A stretch of DNA of 42,631 nucleotides from Candidatus Parcubacteria bacterium (GTDB lineage Bacteria; Patescibacteriota; Minisyncoccia; UBA6257; 2-01-FULL-56-20): assembly GCA_027324805.1 (NCBI GenBank), contig DAHVRZ010000006.1:1-42631 (forward strand), written 5' to 3'. The notes beneath the pieces are model-generated. The model did not search any database, was not told where the DNA came from, and worked only from the letters and a program-made list of their open reading frames with translations. Below, piece after piece: positions 16,709 through 23,411 of the stretch (position 1 is its first letter; each line of letters opens with the position of its first letter). The position numbers and the translations under genes were made by a program.

Positions 16709-17152
16709 ATGCTACAAAAGAAGCTCCAAGAAGATGGCGCTCAGGATATTGCTGCAATCGCAGTAATGAAGCGCGATGGAAAAATTTTGACCGGCCTCCG
16801 TAATTACACCAAAGATAAATGGAAAGAAATCTCGGTCTGGACGATTCCAGGAGGAAGGTGCGATATTGGTGAAACGCTGGAGCAAACGCTCCGGCGCGAG
16901 GTTGCTGAAGAGGTGGGTATCACCGAATTCGAGATCACCGGTTTTATTGGTGAAGCCCCCGGGGCTAAAGAAGGGGATCGTGTCGTTATATTTTCCTGCA
17001 CGACAAATCAGGACGAAAAGCTTATGGAACCTGAAAAATTTTCAGAATGGCGGTGGGTTTCCAAAGATGATTATCTGAACGATGGGCAATATTCCGGATT
17101 TAATCCCGCAGCCCGTAAGCTGATTGTTGATTTTTTATGCTCAAATCCTTAG
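16709..17152 (+). CDS. Nudix hydrolase
   Basis: 147 residues with a complete Nudix box, GGRCDIGETLEQTLRREVAEEVGI, matching GX5EX7REUXEEXGU and giving the metal-binding helix. The upstream strand region (AAIAVMKRDGKILTGLRNYTKDKWKEISVWTIPGG) is the usual beta-grasp lead-in. It hydrolyses a nucleoside diphosphate linked to another moiety; an 8-oxo-dGTP/MutT-like or dNTP-sanitising role is common for this size but not provable here. The longer frame to 16631 is rejected because a -10 box lies 6 nt before 16709 and the upstream residues are not Nudix-like. Confidence 0.9.
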   Translation: MLQKKLQEDGAQDIAAIAVMKRDGKILTGLRNYTKDKWKEISVWTIPGGRCDIGETLEQTLRREVAEEVGITEFEITGFIGEAPGAKEGDRVVIFSCTTNQDEKLMEPEKFSEWRWVSKDDYLNDGQYSGFNPAARKLIVDFLCSNP

Positions 17153-17179
17153 CCGTCATTGTTTGAACATAATTCCTAT

Positions 17180-17611
17180 ATGTCTTCTTCTGGATTGATG
17201 TATGCGGTCGGGGCCGCTGTCGCCTGGGGTGCTGTTTATACGATCGATCAGCGAGTGCTGCGCGGCGCTTCTCCTTTCGCGCTCCTCTTTGTTAATTCTA
17301 TTCTGACCGCGCTGCTCCTTTTGCCCTTCATCTTTTTCGAGAAGAATTCCTTGTCTTCCATCACCGGCTCCTCGGTCCGTATATGGCTGCTGATCATCAC
17401 CGCTCTAGCCTTGGCCGCTCTCGCCAATTATTTTATTTTCTCAAGCATAAAGATCCTCGGCGCCTCTACTGCATCAATTTTCGAAATTGCTTATCCATTT
17501 TTTGTCGTCCTGTTCACTTCCATTGTTTTTCAAAAAGCTCCAAGCCTTTATTTCGCCCTTGGGGCCGTTCTCATCTTTGCCGGAGCTGTCGTGATCATCG
17601 CTTTTGCCTGA
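17180..17611 (+). CDS. Half-size EamA/DMT-superfamily transporter
   Basis: 143 residues with five predicted membrane helices covering a single EamA unit: AVGAAVAWGAVYTIDQRVLRG at the start, ...LANYFIFSSIKILGASTASIFEIAYPFFVVLFT in the middle, and a last helix LGAVLIFAGAVVIIAF. Most EamA exporters carry two units of about 140 residues; a single unit must dimerise, as SMR proteins do. Substrate unknown. A CATAAT box (17168-17173) 6 nt before the ATG supports the start at 17180 over the TTG at 17159. It is convergent with engB; no convincing terminator is visible in the 49 nt between them. Confidence 0.75.
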   Translation: MSSSGLMYAVGAAVAWGAVYTIDQRVLRGASPFALLFVNSILTALLLLPFIFFEKNSLSSITGSSVRIWLLIITALALAALANYFIFSSIKILGASTASIFEIAYPFFVVLFTSIVFQKAPSLYFALGAVLIFAGAVVIIAFA

Positions 17612-17660
17612 GGGAGAGGAGGGACTTCTCTCTTGAGGAGTCGTCTTTTCGGGAGCATTT

Positions 17661-18227
17661 TCAAAACAATCGATCCCTCAGTTCCTGCACGCCGATTTTC
17701 TTCACGGAAGAATAGGGGATGACGGGCAGCCCGTGCGCGAGGTCGATGATGGTCTGTAGCCGCTCGTCGTGGTCGGCGGGCTTTATCTTGTCGATCTTGT
17801 TGGCAACAATGACGACATCTTTTTGGTATTCGCGAAGAAGTGCGAGCATCTCGATGTCGTTCTTTGAGGGACCGACGTTCGCGTCGAGTACGAGGACGGC
17901 TTTATGCTGTTCGTGGCCCGAATCGAAAAGGTACCACCAGTTCAGTTTCCGGAGCTTTTCGCGGACCTTCTCGGGAACTTTCGCGAACCCGTATCCCGGG
18001 AGGTCGAGCAGGTAGAATGCGGCATTGATGGAATACAAATTGATCTCCTGCGTAAGGCCCGGTGTGTCGCTCGTGCGCGCGAGCGCTTTCTCGCCGGTGA
18101 GCGAATTGATGATGCTCGATTTGCCGACATTCGATCGGCCGATGAGCGCGACCTGAGGCGTGCCATCCGAAAGAAGCTCGTCGGTGCCCTTTATTCCCCG
18201 CACGAACGCTGCGGAAGTGATCTGCAT
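17661..18227 (-). CDS. engB: Ribosome biogenesis GTPase EngB/YsxC
   Basis: 188 residues, typical length. G1 is GRSNVGKSS (30-38), G2 lies in TSDTPGLTQEINLY, G3 is DLPGYG and G4 is NKIDKIKP, with YSSVKKIG as G5. EngB is an essential GTPase acting in 50S subunit assembly. The start at 18227 lies 3 nt past the stop of the upstream zinc-ribbon gene on the same strand, so the two form an operon. Confidence 0.95.
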   Translation of the reverse strand: MQITSAAFVRGIKGTDELLSDGTPQVALIGRSNVGKSSIINSLTGEKALARTSDTPGLTQEINLYSINAAFYLLDLPGYGFAKVPEKVREKLRKLNWWYLFDSGHEQHKAVLVLDANVGPSKNDIEMLALLREYQKDVVIVANKIDKIKPADHDERLQTIIDLAHGLPVIPYSSVKKIGVQELRDRLF

Positions 18228-18230
18228 CCG

Positions 18231-18626
18231 CTATGCGCCCTCTTCCAAAATTTTCAGCATCGTGTCGATTTTTGCATTCATTGCGGCGATCTGGCGCGTA
18301 AGGTCGGCGATGCTCTTTTCTCCGCCGGCCGGCCGGGCGCGTTCCGGGCTTGCGGATGAATTCCGCTTGAGCGAGGGGTGTGCGCTCCGCGGCGCATCGA
18401 AACAATCTTTGCAGTAGACGGGCTTTTGGCCATCGGGGCGGAACGGGACCTGGCAGGGTTTGCCGCAATTGCTGCACACCGCGTCGAACATTCGAACCGC
18501 CTTCTGATAGCCGCCTTCCCGTGCGCCAGGACGGCCAGGACGCCCCGTGCGCCCGGATGTGTTTCTATTAAATTGAGGACGGCCTCCTTTTGTGCCGCCG
18601 GCATAAGGCTTTCTGAAATCGCTCAT
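18231..18626 (-). CDS. CxxC-CxxC zinc-ribbon protein with coiled-coil tail
   Basis: 131 residues. A Gly/Arg/Pro-rich basic, probably disordered head (1-40) is followed by a four-Cys zinc ribbon, VCSNCGKPCQVPFRP...PVYCKDCFD. A C-terminal amphipathic helix follows (SIADLTRQIAAMNAKIDTMLKILEEG). This CSxCGK..CQVPFRP...YCxxC ribbon is widespread in Parcubacteria but has no assigned function; the basic head suggests RNA or ribosome binding. It is co-directional with engB (3-nt gap), which makes a link to ribosome assembly plausible. TATATT (18641-18636) lies 9 nt before the start. Confidence 0.75.
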   Translation of the reverse strand: MSDFRKPYAGGTKGGRPQFNRNTSGRTGRPGRPGAREGGYQKAVRMFDAVCSNCGKPCQVPFRPDGQKPVYCKDCFDAPRSAHPSLKRNSSASPERARPAGGEKSIADLTRQIAAMNAKIDTMLKILEEGA

Positions 18627-18732
18627 TTTGATATGAATATATTGATTGGTATGCGACTACCGAAGAGTAGTCTTTATTGAAAGTAAAAGCAATAAGAAGG
18701 GACGATCGCAAAAGGAAAATCGCGGGCGGATC

Positions 18733-19038
18733 CTATTTGGATTTTTTGCCGTATATGAATTGTTGCGAAGGACTCATCGTCTTATCCGTGCGATGGATGC
18801 AGCCGGCCCAGCAGCAAGGCCGGCGCATGCCTTCTTTAAGTTCGGAGCATACCCTCCGAATGTGCTCCTTTCTGGTCTCCGGCTGTTTGACCGAGATGGT
18901 CCAGCATATCCATTCGTTGCGCGCAAGCGGCGTGATGTCGCTCCATTTTGCGAGCGCGGCTTTGTCGGAGGAGAGGGCCTTCCGCAGATCGGTGGGCATC
19001 GTGTGGGCGGTTCCGGAGGGGATCTTTGGATGTGCCAT
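18733..19038 (-). CDS. YdeI/OmpD-associated family small protein
   Basis: 101 residues containing the core of the YdeI/OmpD-associated family: MPTDLRKALSSDKAALAKWSDITPLARNEWICW, then KPETRKEHIRRVCSELKEGMRRPCCWAGC. The family's role is unsettled. The open frame runs back to 19152, but homologous sequence begins near MAHPKIPSG. A TACCAT -10 box (19050-19045) lies 6 nt upstream of 19038, so this start is preferred. Cysteines in the C-terminal CCWAGC segment are typical. Confidence 0.75.
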   Translation of the reverse strand: MAHPKIPSGTAHTMPTDLRKALSSDKAALAKWSDITPLARNEWICWTISVKQPETRKEHIRRVCSELKEGMRRPCCWAGCIHRTDKTMSPSQQFIYGKKSK

Positions 19039-19095
19039 ATGCCAATGGTACACCCGTTGGCTGTTTCGGGGAATTCGGATGTATACATTATGGCC

Positions 19096-19212
19096 ATGAG
19101 AAAGGTATCTGAATGGCTTGGATGGCACAGTGTTGCTGTGTCGATGGCGCATATATACCGATCAGTTCCATATTCGCCCAAGGATCCGCGAACGAACATA
19201 TCGAGGGCATAG
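19096..19212 (+). pseudogene. Possible tyrosine-recombinase C-terminal relic
   Basis: A 38-codon frame contains KVSEWLGWHSVAVSMAHIY, which resembles the end of phage-type integrases (consensus LGHSSVxxTxxxY with the catalytic His and Tyr). The first catalytic His of LGH is Trp here, and no upstream integrase sequence remains; the strand upstream is occupied by the YdeI-like gene. If real it is a dead fragment. Chance resemblance cannot be excluded by eye. Confidence 0.25.
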
Positions 19213-19258
19213 CGGTGAATCCGACTCTGTAATATTCGGTGAATGACTCCGTAATACT
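19213..19258. repeat. Imperfect tandem repeat upstream of the LPNTG protein
   Basis: Two adjacent units, 19213-19236 (24 nt) and 19237-19258 (22 nt), share CGGTGAAT and GACTCYGTAATAYT. Each contains a TAATA element that could be a -10 box. Possible double promoter or operator. Confidence 0.5.
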
Positions 19259-19299
19259 CAAGGAAAGGTCGGAGGGTAATGCAACTACCATTCACAAAC

Positions 19300-19698
19300 A
19301 TGAAAAAAGCAACTATTCTTGCGTTCGCGCTCTTTGCGGGAGCAGCGCTCGGAGGCGCACTCTTCATCGGCGACAGCATGAGCGTCGGCGCGCAAACGAC
19401 GTCGCTTTCCTGTTCGCCGGCATCGACGATGGTCGCGCCGGGACAGTCGGTCACGCTTTCCGCATCGGGAGGCAACGGCACGTACCAGTGGTCGAGTCCA
19501 GGCCTCACGATCACGAATCCGTTCGGGGCGAATTTCGCGGTGACCTTCAACCGGGACGGCACGTTCCCGGTGACGGTGACGAGCGCGGGTACGACCGCAA
19601 CGTGCAGCGTCCTAGTGACGGGCACGGCGGTGCCGAGCACATCGACGGCGCCCGTAACGACTCCGGGTCTTCCGAATACCGGTGCACTGCCGGAATAG
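19300..19698 (+). CDS. Secreted Ig-like protein ending in an LPNTG sorting motif
   Basis: 132 residues. A Sec signal or anchor (MKKATILAFALFAGAALGGALF) is followed by one small beta-sandwich (Ig/PKD-like) domain with CSPASTMVAPGQSVTLSASGGNGTYQWSSPG and a second Cys at 102. A Thr/Pro-rich stem leads to LPNTG (124-128), only four residues (ALPE) before the stop. The normal hydrophobic segment and basic tail of sortase substrates are missing. The sortase gene follows 37 nt downstream. A Shine-Dalgarno (GGAGGG, 19271-19276) stands only 2 nt before an in-frame ATG at 19279, so translation may begin there and add seven residues. Confidence 0.7.
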   Translation: MKKATILAFALFAGAALGGALFIGDSMSVGAQTTSLSCSPASTMVAPGQSVTLSASGGNGTYQWSSPGLTITNPFGANFAVTFNRDGTFPVTVTSAGTTATCSVLVTGTAVPSTSTAPVTTPGLPNTGALPE

Positions 19699-19735
19699 GC
19701 AGGACGGTAAGGTCGGATAAAACCAAACTAATGTA

Positions 19736-20368
19736 ATGACGATGCCATCGCGTGCGAAATCACTATTGAAAAAAAGTGCACTTGCGGCGCTTGGCGTCGT
19801 GTGCGGAATGGGCGCGGTCATCGGATACCGTGCGGTCGTTGCGGAAATCCGCTCGAACGCAGGCGCCGCGCCCTCCGTACAGGCCGATGTAGTCCCGGTA
19901 GGGATGCCGGAGACGCTTGTCATCCCGGCCATAGGCGTTTCGGCCCCGGTCGTGGCGGTCGGCATCGCGAAGGACGGAAGCCTCGGCGTGCCTTCGGATG
20001 CGGTCCATGTTGCATGGTACAAATATGGACCGAAGCCCGGCGAGCCGGGCGCCGCAGTGATCGACGGCCACCTCGACACCATCCATTCCCCGGAAGCGGT
20101 TTTTTATAATCTGGACAAGCTGGCGCCGGGCGATGAGGTGGATATTGTGACGGCGGCAGGGGAGAGGCTTGTTTTCAGGGTGACGGGCACGGAGACGCTT
20201 CCATACGATGCGACGACGTCGGCCATCTTTACGACGACTTCGACAGTGCCGGAACTGAACCTCATAACGTGCGCCGGCGACTGGGTGAAGGCGATCAAGC
20301 TTTATAATGAGCGGTTCGTGGTCTTTTCGAAGCTCGTGTCATCTTCCTCCGCGGCGGCATCGTTGTAG
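19736..20368 (+). CDS. Sortase (class E/F-like)
   Basis: 210 residues: short basic head, one N-terminal membrane anchor (about 11-33), a linker, and a sortase beta-barrel. Catalytic residues are His112 in VIDGHLDT, Cys179 in LNLITCAGDW and Arg193 in YNERFVV. Sortases cut LPxTG-type signals and transpeptidate the protein to the wall or another acceptor. The upstream gene encodes an LPNTG protein, the likely partner. Two further ATGs (19742 and onward) could serve as start. Its last 74 nt overlap the 3' end of the convergent aminotransferase gene. Confidence 0.88.
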   Translation: MTMPSRAKSLLKKSALAALGVVCGMGAVIGYRAVVAEIRSNAGAAPSVQADVVPVGMPETLVIPAIGVSAPVVAVGIAKDGSLGVPSDAVHVAWYKYGPKPGEPGAAVIDGHLDTIHSPEAVFYNLDKLAPGDEVDIVTAAGERLVFRVTGTETLPYDATTSAIFTTTSTVPELNLITCAGDWVKAIKLYNERFVVFSKLVSSSSAAASL

Positions 20369-21434
20369 TGGCAGCGGCCTTGCCGGGGGCACCGGCGGCG
20401 CGGTCCGCCCGTTCCATCATTTTAAGGAATGCATCCATATGTTCCCTTGCCGCGACGGAAACGCGGAGGATCGTCGGCGCGTAGAGTTTGGAGACGAGAG
20501 GGAAAGTGCGCGCCATCTCTTTTTCGATGAATGATTTTGCCCGAGGGGAGACTTTCACGGCGAAAAGGTTTGCGCGGGAGTCGAATGCTTTGAAGTGGGA
20601 GAGCTTGTTCACCGCGCCAATGGCGCGCTCACGTTCCAGGGCGATCTTCTTTGCGAGGTCGCGGTAATAGGTAGAAGAGGAAGGGTGGAGCGCGGCGACC
20701 GCAACCGCTTCGAGTACGCGGCTGCCGCCGAGATGGCGGCCCTGGTAGCCGATCATCTTCTTGATGTCCTTCCCGCAGAGCGCGTACCCGATGCGGAGGC
20801 CGGCGAGCGCATAGAGCTTGGAGAACGTGCGGATGAACATGAGATTGCCGTGCCGGCGAAGGAGGGAGAGGAATTCTTTTTCCTCATACCGGTCGTCGAA
20901 TCCGTAGTACGCTTCATCTATTGCTACGACGGAGGTCTTCGGGGCGGCGGCGAGGATGCGTTTGAGGTCGCCCACCGAGAGAATATTGCCCGTGGGATTG
21001 TTCGGTGACGTGACGAGTATAAGTTTCGGGCGGAACGAGCGGATTTTAGCGATACAGTCATCGATATCAAAACGAAATTCCCTCTCGTCTTCGACGAGGC
21101 GGAACTCGTGTATGCGCACGTCGCGGGCAGTGAGGCGGACGTTGTAATAGTCGAAATGAAGCTCGTTCACGAGAACGGCATCCTTTGCGGGATCGAGCCG
21201 GTCGAAGAGGGTATCGAGGATATTCTCCGCGCCGTATCCCACGATGATCCGATCCGCCGGAATGCGGAATTTTTTTGAAAGTTCTTTTGCGAGGGCGGAA
21301 CCGTAATAGCCGTCGTAATAAAAATTCGCCTCTTCCGCGGGGAAGTTGCGGAGCGCGGCAAGCGCGGCGGGGGACGGTCCCTGGACGATCTCGTTACGAT
21401 TCAGTAGTCTGCGGCGTTGCGTATTTTTTTGCAT
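20295..21434 (-). CDS. PLP-dependent class I/II aminotransferase, HisC-like
   Basis: 379 residues. Fold-type I landmarks are YGAENILDTLFDRL, LVTSPNNPTGN, AIDEAYYGF, and the PLP-lysine region TFSKLYALAGLRIGYAL. These group it with histidinol-phosphate/threonine-phosphate aminotransferases. No other histidine-pathway genes are nearby and CPR bacteria usually lack that pathway, so another amino donor/acceptor is likely. The last 30 residues are a Pro/Arg/Lys-rich tail overlapping the sortase gene antisense; they lie beyond the usual domain end. TATAAT (21452-21447) is 12 nt before the start. Confidence 0.82.
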   Translation of the reverse strand: MQKNTQRRRLLNRNEIVQGPSPAALAALRNFPAEEANFYYDGYYGSALAKELSKKFRIPADRIIVGYGAENILDTLFDRLDPAKDAVLVNELHFDYYNVRLTARDVRIHEFRLVEDEREFRFDIDDCIAKIRSFRPKLILVTSPNNPTGNILSVGDLKRILAAAPKTSVVAIDEAYYGFDDRYEEKEFLSLLRRHGNLMFIRTFSKLYALAGLRIGYALCGKDIKKMIGYQGRHLGGSRVLEAVAVAALHPSSSTYYRDLAKKIALERERAIGAVNKLSHFKAFDSRANLFAVKVSPRAKSFIEKEMARTFPLVSKLYAPTILRVSVAAREHMDAFLKMMERADRAAGAPGKAAATTTMPPRRKMTRASKRPRTAHYKA

Positions 21435-21470
21435 GATAATGGGTCAATTATATCGTTTTTCCATAGGATG

Positions 21471-21479
21471 TGCTAGAAT
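21471..21479 (+). promoter_or_regulatory. Extended -10 promoter of the 21513 orphan
   Basis: TGC-TAGAAT at 21471-21479, back to back with the minus-strand TATAAT (21452-21447) of the aminotransferase gene: a divergent promoter region. Confidence 0.5.
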
Positions 21480-21512
21480 GAAGAACATGGCACGTGATAT
21501 TTTTCTTTTCCC

Positions 21513-22079
21513 ATGGACGCATCATCGGCTGATATAACGCCGGCACTTCCCGATTCCGTCCTTCCGTATCCCGATGGGACCTGGGACCGGCTCAAATACC
21601 GTTTTTGGAAGTGGGCGTATCCGTTCCACAATCACATACGCGATATTTTGCTCAAGGCGGGCGCATTGCATCCGCCGTACACCTATCGCCAGAACTATGT
21701 TCTCGGCCGTCTTCGCCGCGGCAGGAAAATGGCAGATTTTTTGAAGCATCTCGAAGAGGTGGGCTTCGGCAACCATTTCATTGCTTGGAATGACGATGGC
21801 CAGGTGGCAAGTTTGCGAAAGCTTATTGATTTCAAATGGCAATACCATCTTCGCATCTTTAAAGACGGCGAAGTGCGCGGGCATTATGAGCTTACGCCGG
21901 AATCGCATCCGTTCAAACACTATAACAAGCGCGGCCAGGAGGCGCGCCGCGACGATTTTCTATCTTTCCTGGGGGATTGGATCACTCCCATTGGTCCTGT
22001 CGCCGTCGCCGCTCACCGCGATGCCGCGGGAAGCATCGCTCCCGTCCGGAGGAAACGCAAGATCGAAAAGAAGCCCTGA
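21513..22079 (+). CDS. Orphan basic protein
   Basis: 188 residues, family not recognised. It is rich in aromatic and basic residues (WDRLKYRFWKWAYPFHNHIRD, KWQYHLRIFKDGEVRGHYELTPESHPFKHY) and has no signal peptide or membrane helix. A plausible alpha/beta domain of about 150 residues is followed by a Lys/Arg tail (RRKRKIEKKP). The last 40 codons overlap the 3' end of the ATP-grasp gene on the other strand. It is divergent from the aminotransferase across a 78-nt promoter region, so the three genes could be co-regulated. Function unknown. Confidence 0.6.
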   Translation: MDASSADITPALPDSVLPYPDGTWDRLKYRFWKWAYPFHNHIRDILLKAGALHPPYTYRQNYVLGRLRRGRKMADFLKHLEEVGFGNHFIAWNDDGQVASLRKLIDFKWQYHLRIFKDGEVRGHYELTPESHPFKHYNKRGQEARRDDFLSFLGDWITPIGPVAVAAHRDAAGSIAPVRRKRKIEKKP

Positions 22080-23252
22080 CGCATCGAAACCTTTGCCATA
22101 AAGCACTTCGTGGTGGAGGTCGGTGTTCGGAAGGCTGTTGCATTCGATGACGCCGCAAGGCATTTGTTCGCGCCATGATCGCGTCATGTCTTGGATGATG
22201 AAGTCAACGCCGACGAGCGGATCGCCGAGCACTTCTCCGATCTTCCGGAAGAGGACCATGTTGTCGGGATGAGCGGCGTCCGTCATGTTCGTCGTCGAAC
22301 CGCCGTAGAAACGCGACGCATGCGTGCTAAGTATCTGCATCGTGCCGTTCGGCGGGATCGAATCGAGTGCAAGTCCCTGATGGTCGAGTTCTTGTATCAC
22401 ATCGTCATCCATCGGGATCTCATGGAAAAGTTCCGTATGTCTGCGCGGATTCTTGTTTTCTTCGATGATGAGCTCGCGGATCGTGTGCGTGCCGTCGCCC
22501 ATCACGAACGGCGGTTCGCGGCGCACGACGCCGACGGGTTCGCCGTCCACAAGAAGGATGCGGAATACGAATCCCTGCAATTCCTGTTCGACGATCACCC
22601 AGGGGGAAAGCCTCTTTGCGGTCCTGAAGCCGCGGCGCAGTTCATCCTCGGTCATGATGTGCACCGTCGAATGCCGCGACCGCGAGCCGAGATTCGGTTT
22701 CGTGATGAGCGGGGCGCCGACGTCGCGCATGATGCGCTGCGCGGCGGCGAAGGTAAAGCACGAGTGGCCGCGCGCCATCGGTATGCCGGCGGGAACGAAC
22801 TTCTTTTTGAGCACCGCCTTGTTGTCCATCCAATTGATGGAACGCGAAGGCCCCATATCGCGGGGACGCGGCAGGCCTTCGAATGCGCGCACTACGCCGT
22901 TCTTTTCCGCAACGAAAAAGCTGATTCCGCTTGGGTCGTCGAGTGGCTGGAATTGCCACATTGTTATGCCTTTGCGCCTGGCCGCATCCCAAAGGAGGCG
23001 CGTGCGCTCCGCATTGCGCGGGTCGGCGTCGGTAAGAAGTTTTCCGATGTGGAGCGCGGCAAGCACGCGATAGATGGGGAGTGCCATGCGGTCGAAGGGA
23101 ATCTTTGAAAAGATGGGCGCGATCCCGCGCGCAGCGCGGTCCACGGGCCCGAAAACCGCGGCGGTGGCCGTGTCCATGATGGCGAGCGCCTTCTGGGCAG
23201 GATGATTCACCGGATACTCGCCGCAGTCGGGACAGGAAGATTTTTTCGGCAT
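21960..23252 (-). CDS. ATP-grasp ligase (RimK/cyanophycin-synthetase-like)
   Basis: 430 residues. A short N-terminal CPDCGEYP element and a helical region precede an ATP-grasp fold. KPNLGSRSRHSTVHI is the glycine-rich ATP loop, VIVEQELQGFVFRILLVDGEPVGVVRREPP holds the adenine and core strands, and GVDFIIQDMT...GVIECNSLPNTDLH supplies the Mg2+-binding Glu/Asn near the end. The order and spacing resemble the ATP-grasp part of cyanophycin synthetase and RimK-type ligases, which join an amino acid to a carboxylate via an acyl phosphate. Substrates are unknown. The ATG at 23252 is preferred over a TTG at 23276 that lies on the TATAAT box (23281-23276). Confidence 0.78.
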   Translation of the reverse strand: MPKKSSCPDCGEYPVNHPAQKALAIMDTATAAVFGPVDRAARGIAPIFSKIPFDRMALPIYRVLAALHIGKLLTDADPRNAERTRLLWDAARRKGITMWQFQPLDDPSGISFFVAEKNGVVRAFEGLPRPRDMGPSRSINWMDNKAVLKKKFVPAGIPMARGHSCFTFAAAQRIMRDVGAPLITKPNLGSRSRHSTVHIMTEDELRRGFRTAKRLSPWVIVEQELQGFVFRILLVDGEPVGVVRREPPFVMGDGTHTIRELIIEENKNPRRHTELFHEIPMDDDVIQELDHQGLALDSIPPNGTMQILSTHASRFYGGSTTNMTDAAHPDNMVLFRKIGEVLGDPLVGVDFIIQDMTRSWREQMPCGVIECNSLPNTDLHHEVLYGKGFDASGLLFDLAFPPDGSDASRGIAVSGDGDRTNGSDPIPQER

Positions 23253-23317
23253 GGATCGATGTGAAATTTCCCTCAATTATATATCATCGGGGAGGATTAT
23301 GAGAGGAAAGGATGGAA

Positions 23318-23346
23318 TAGACAATTTATCTATTATTTGCTATAAT
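23318..23346 (+). promoter_or_regulatory. Promoter of the large membrane protein gene
   Basis: TAGACA (23318-23323), a 17-nt spacer and an extended TGC-TATAAT (23338-23346). Confidence 0.75.
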
Positions 23347-23411
23347 ATGCCCTAGTCCCTTGAGAAGCGATGCGTGACGTTTGCGCACCTATCTTGGGCA
23401 TGGAGGGTTGT

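Noticed and set aside
17608-17681. CTGAGGGA...TCCCTCAG inverted repeat between the DMT transporter and engB
   Set aside because: The arms are 8 bp with a loop of nearly 60 nt and lie partly in coding sequence; no T run. Not a convincing terminator.
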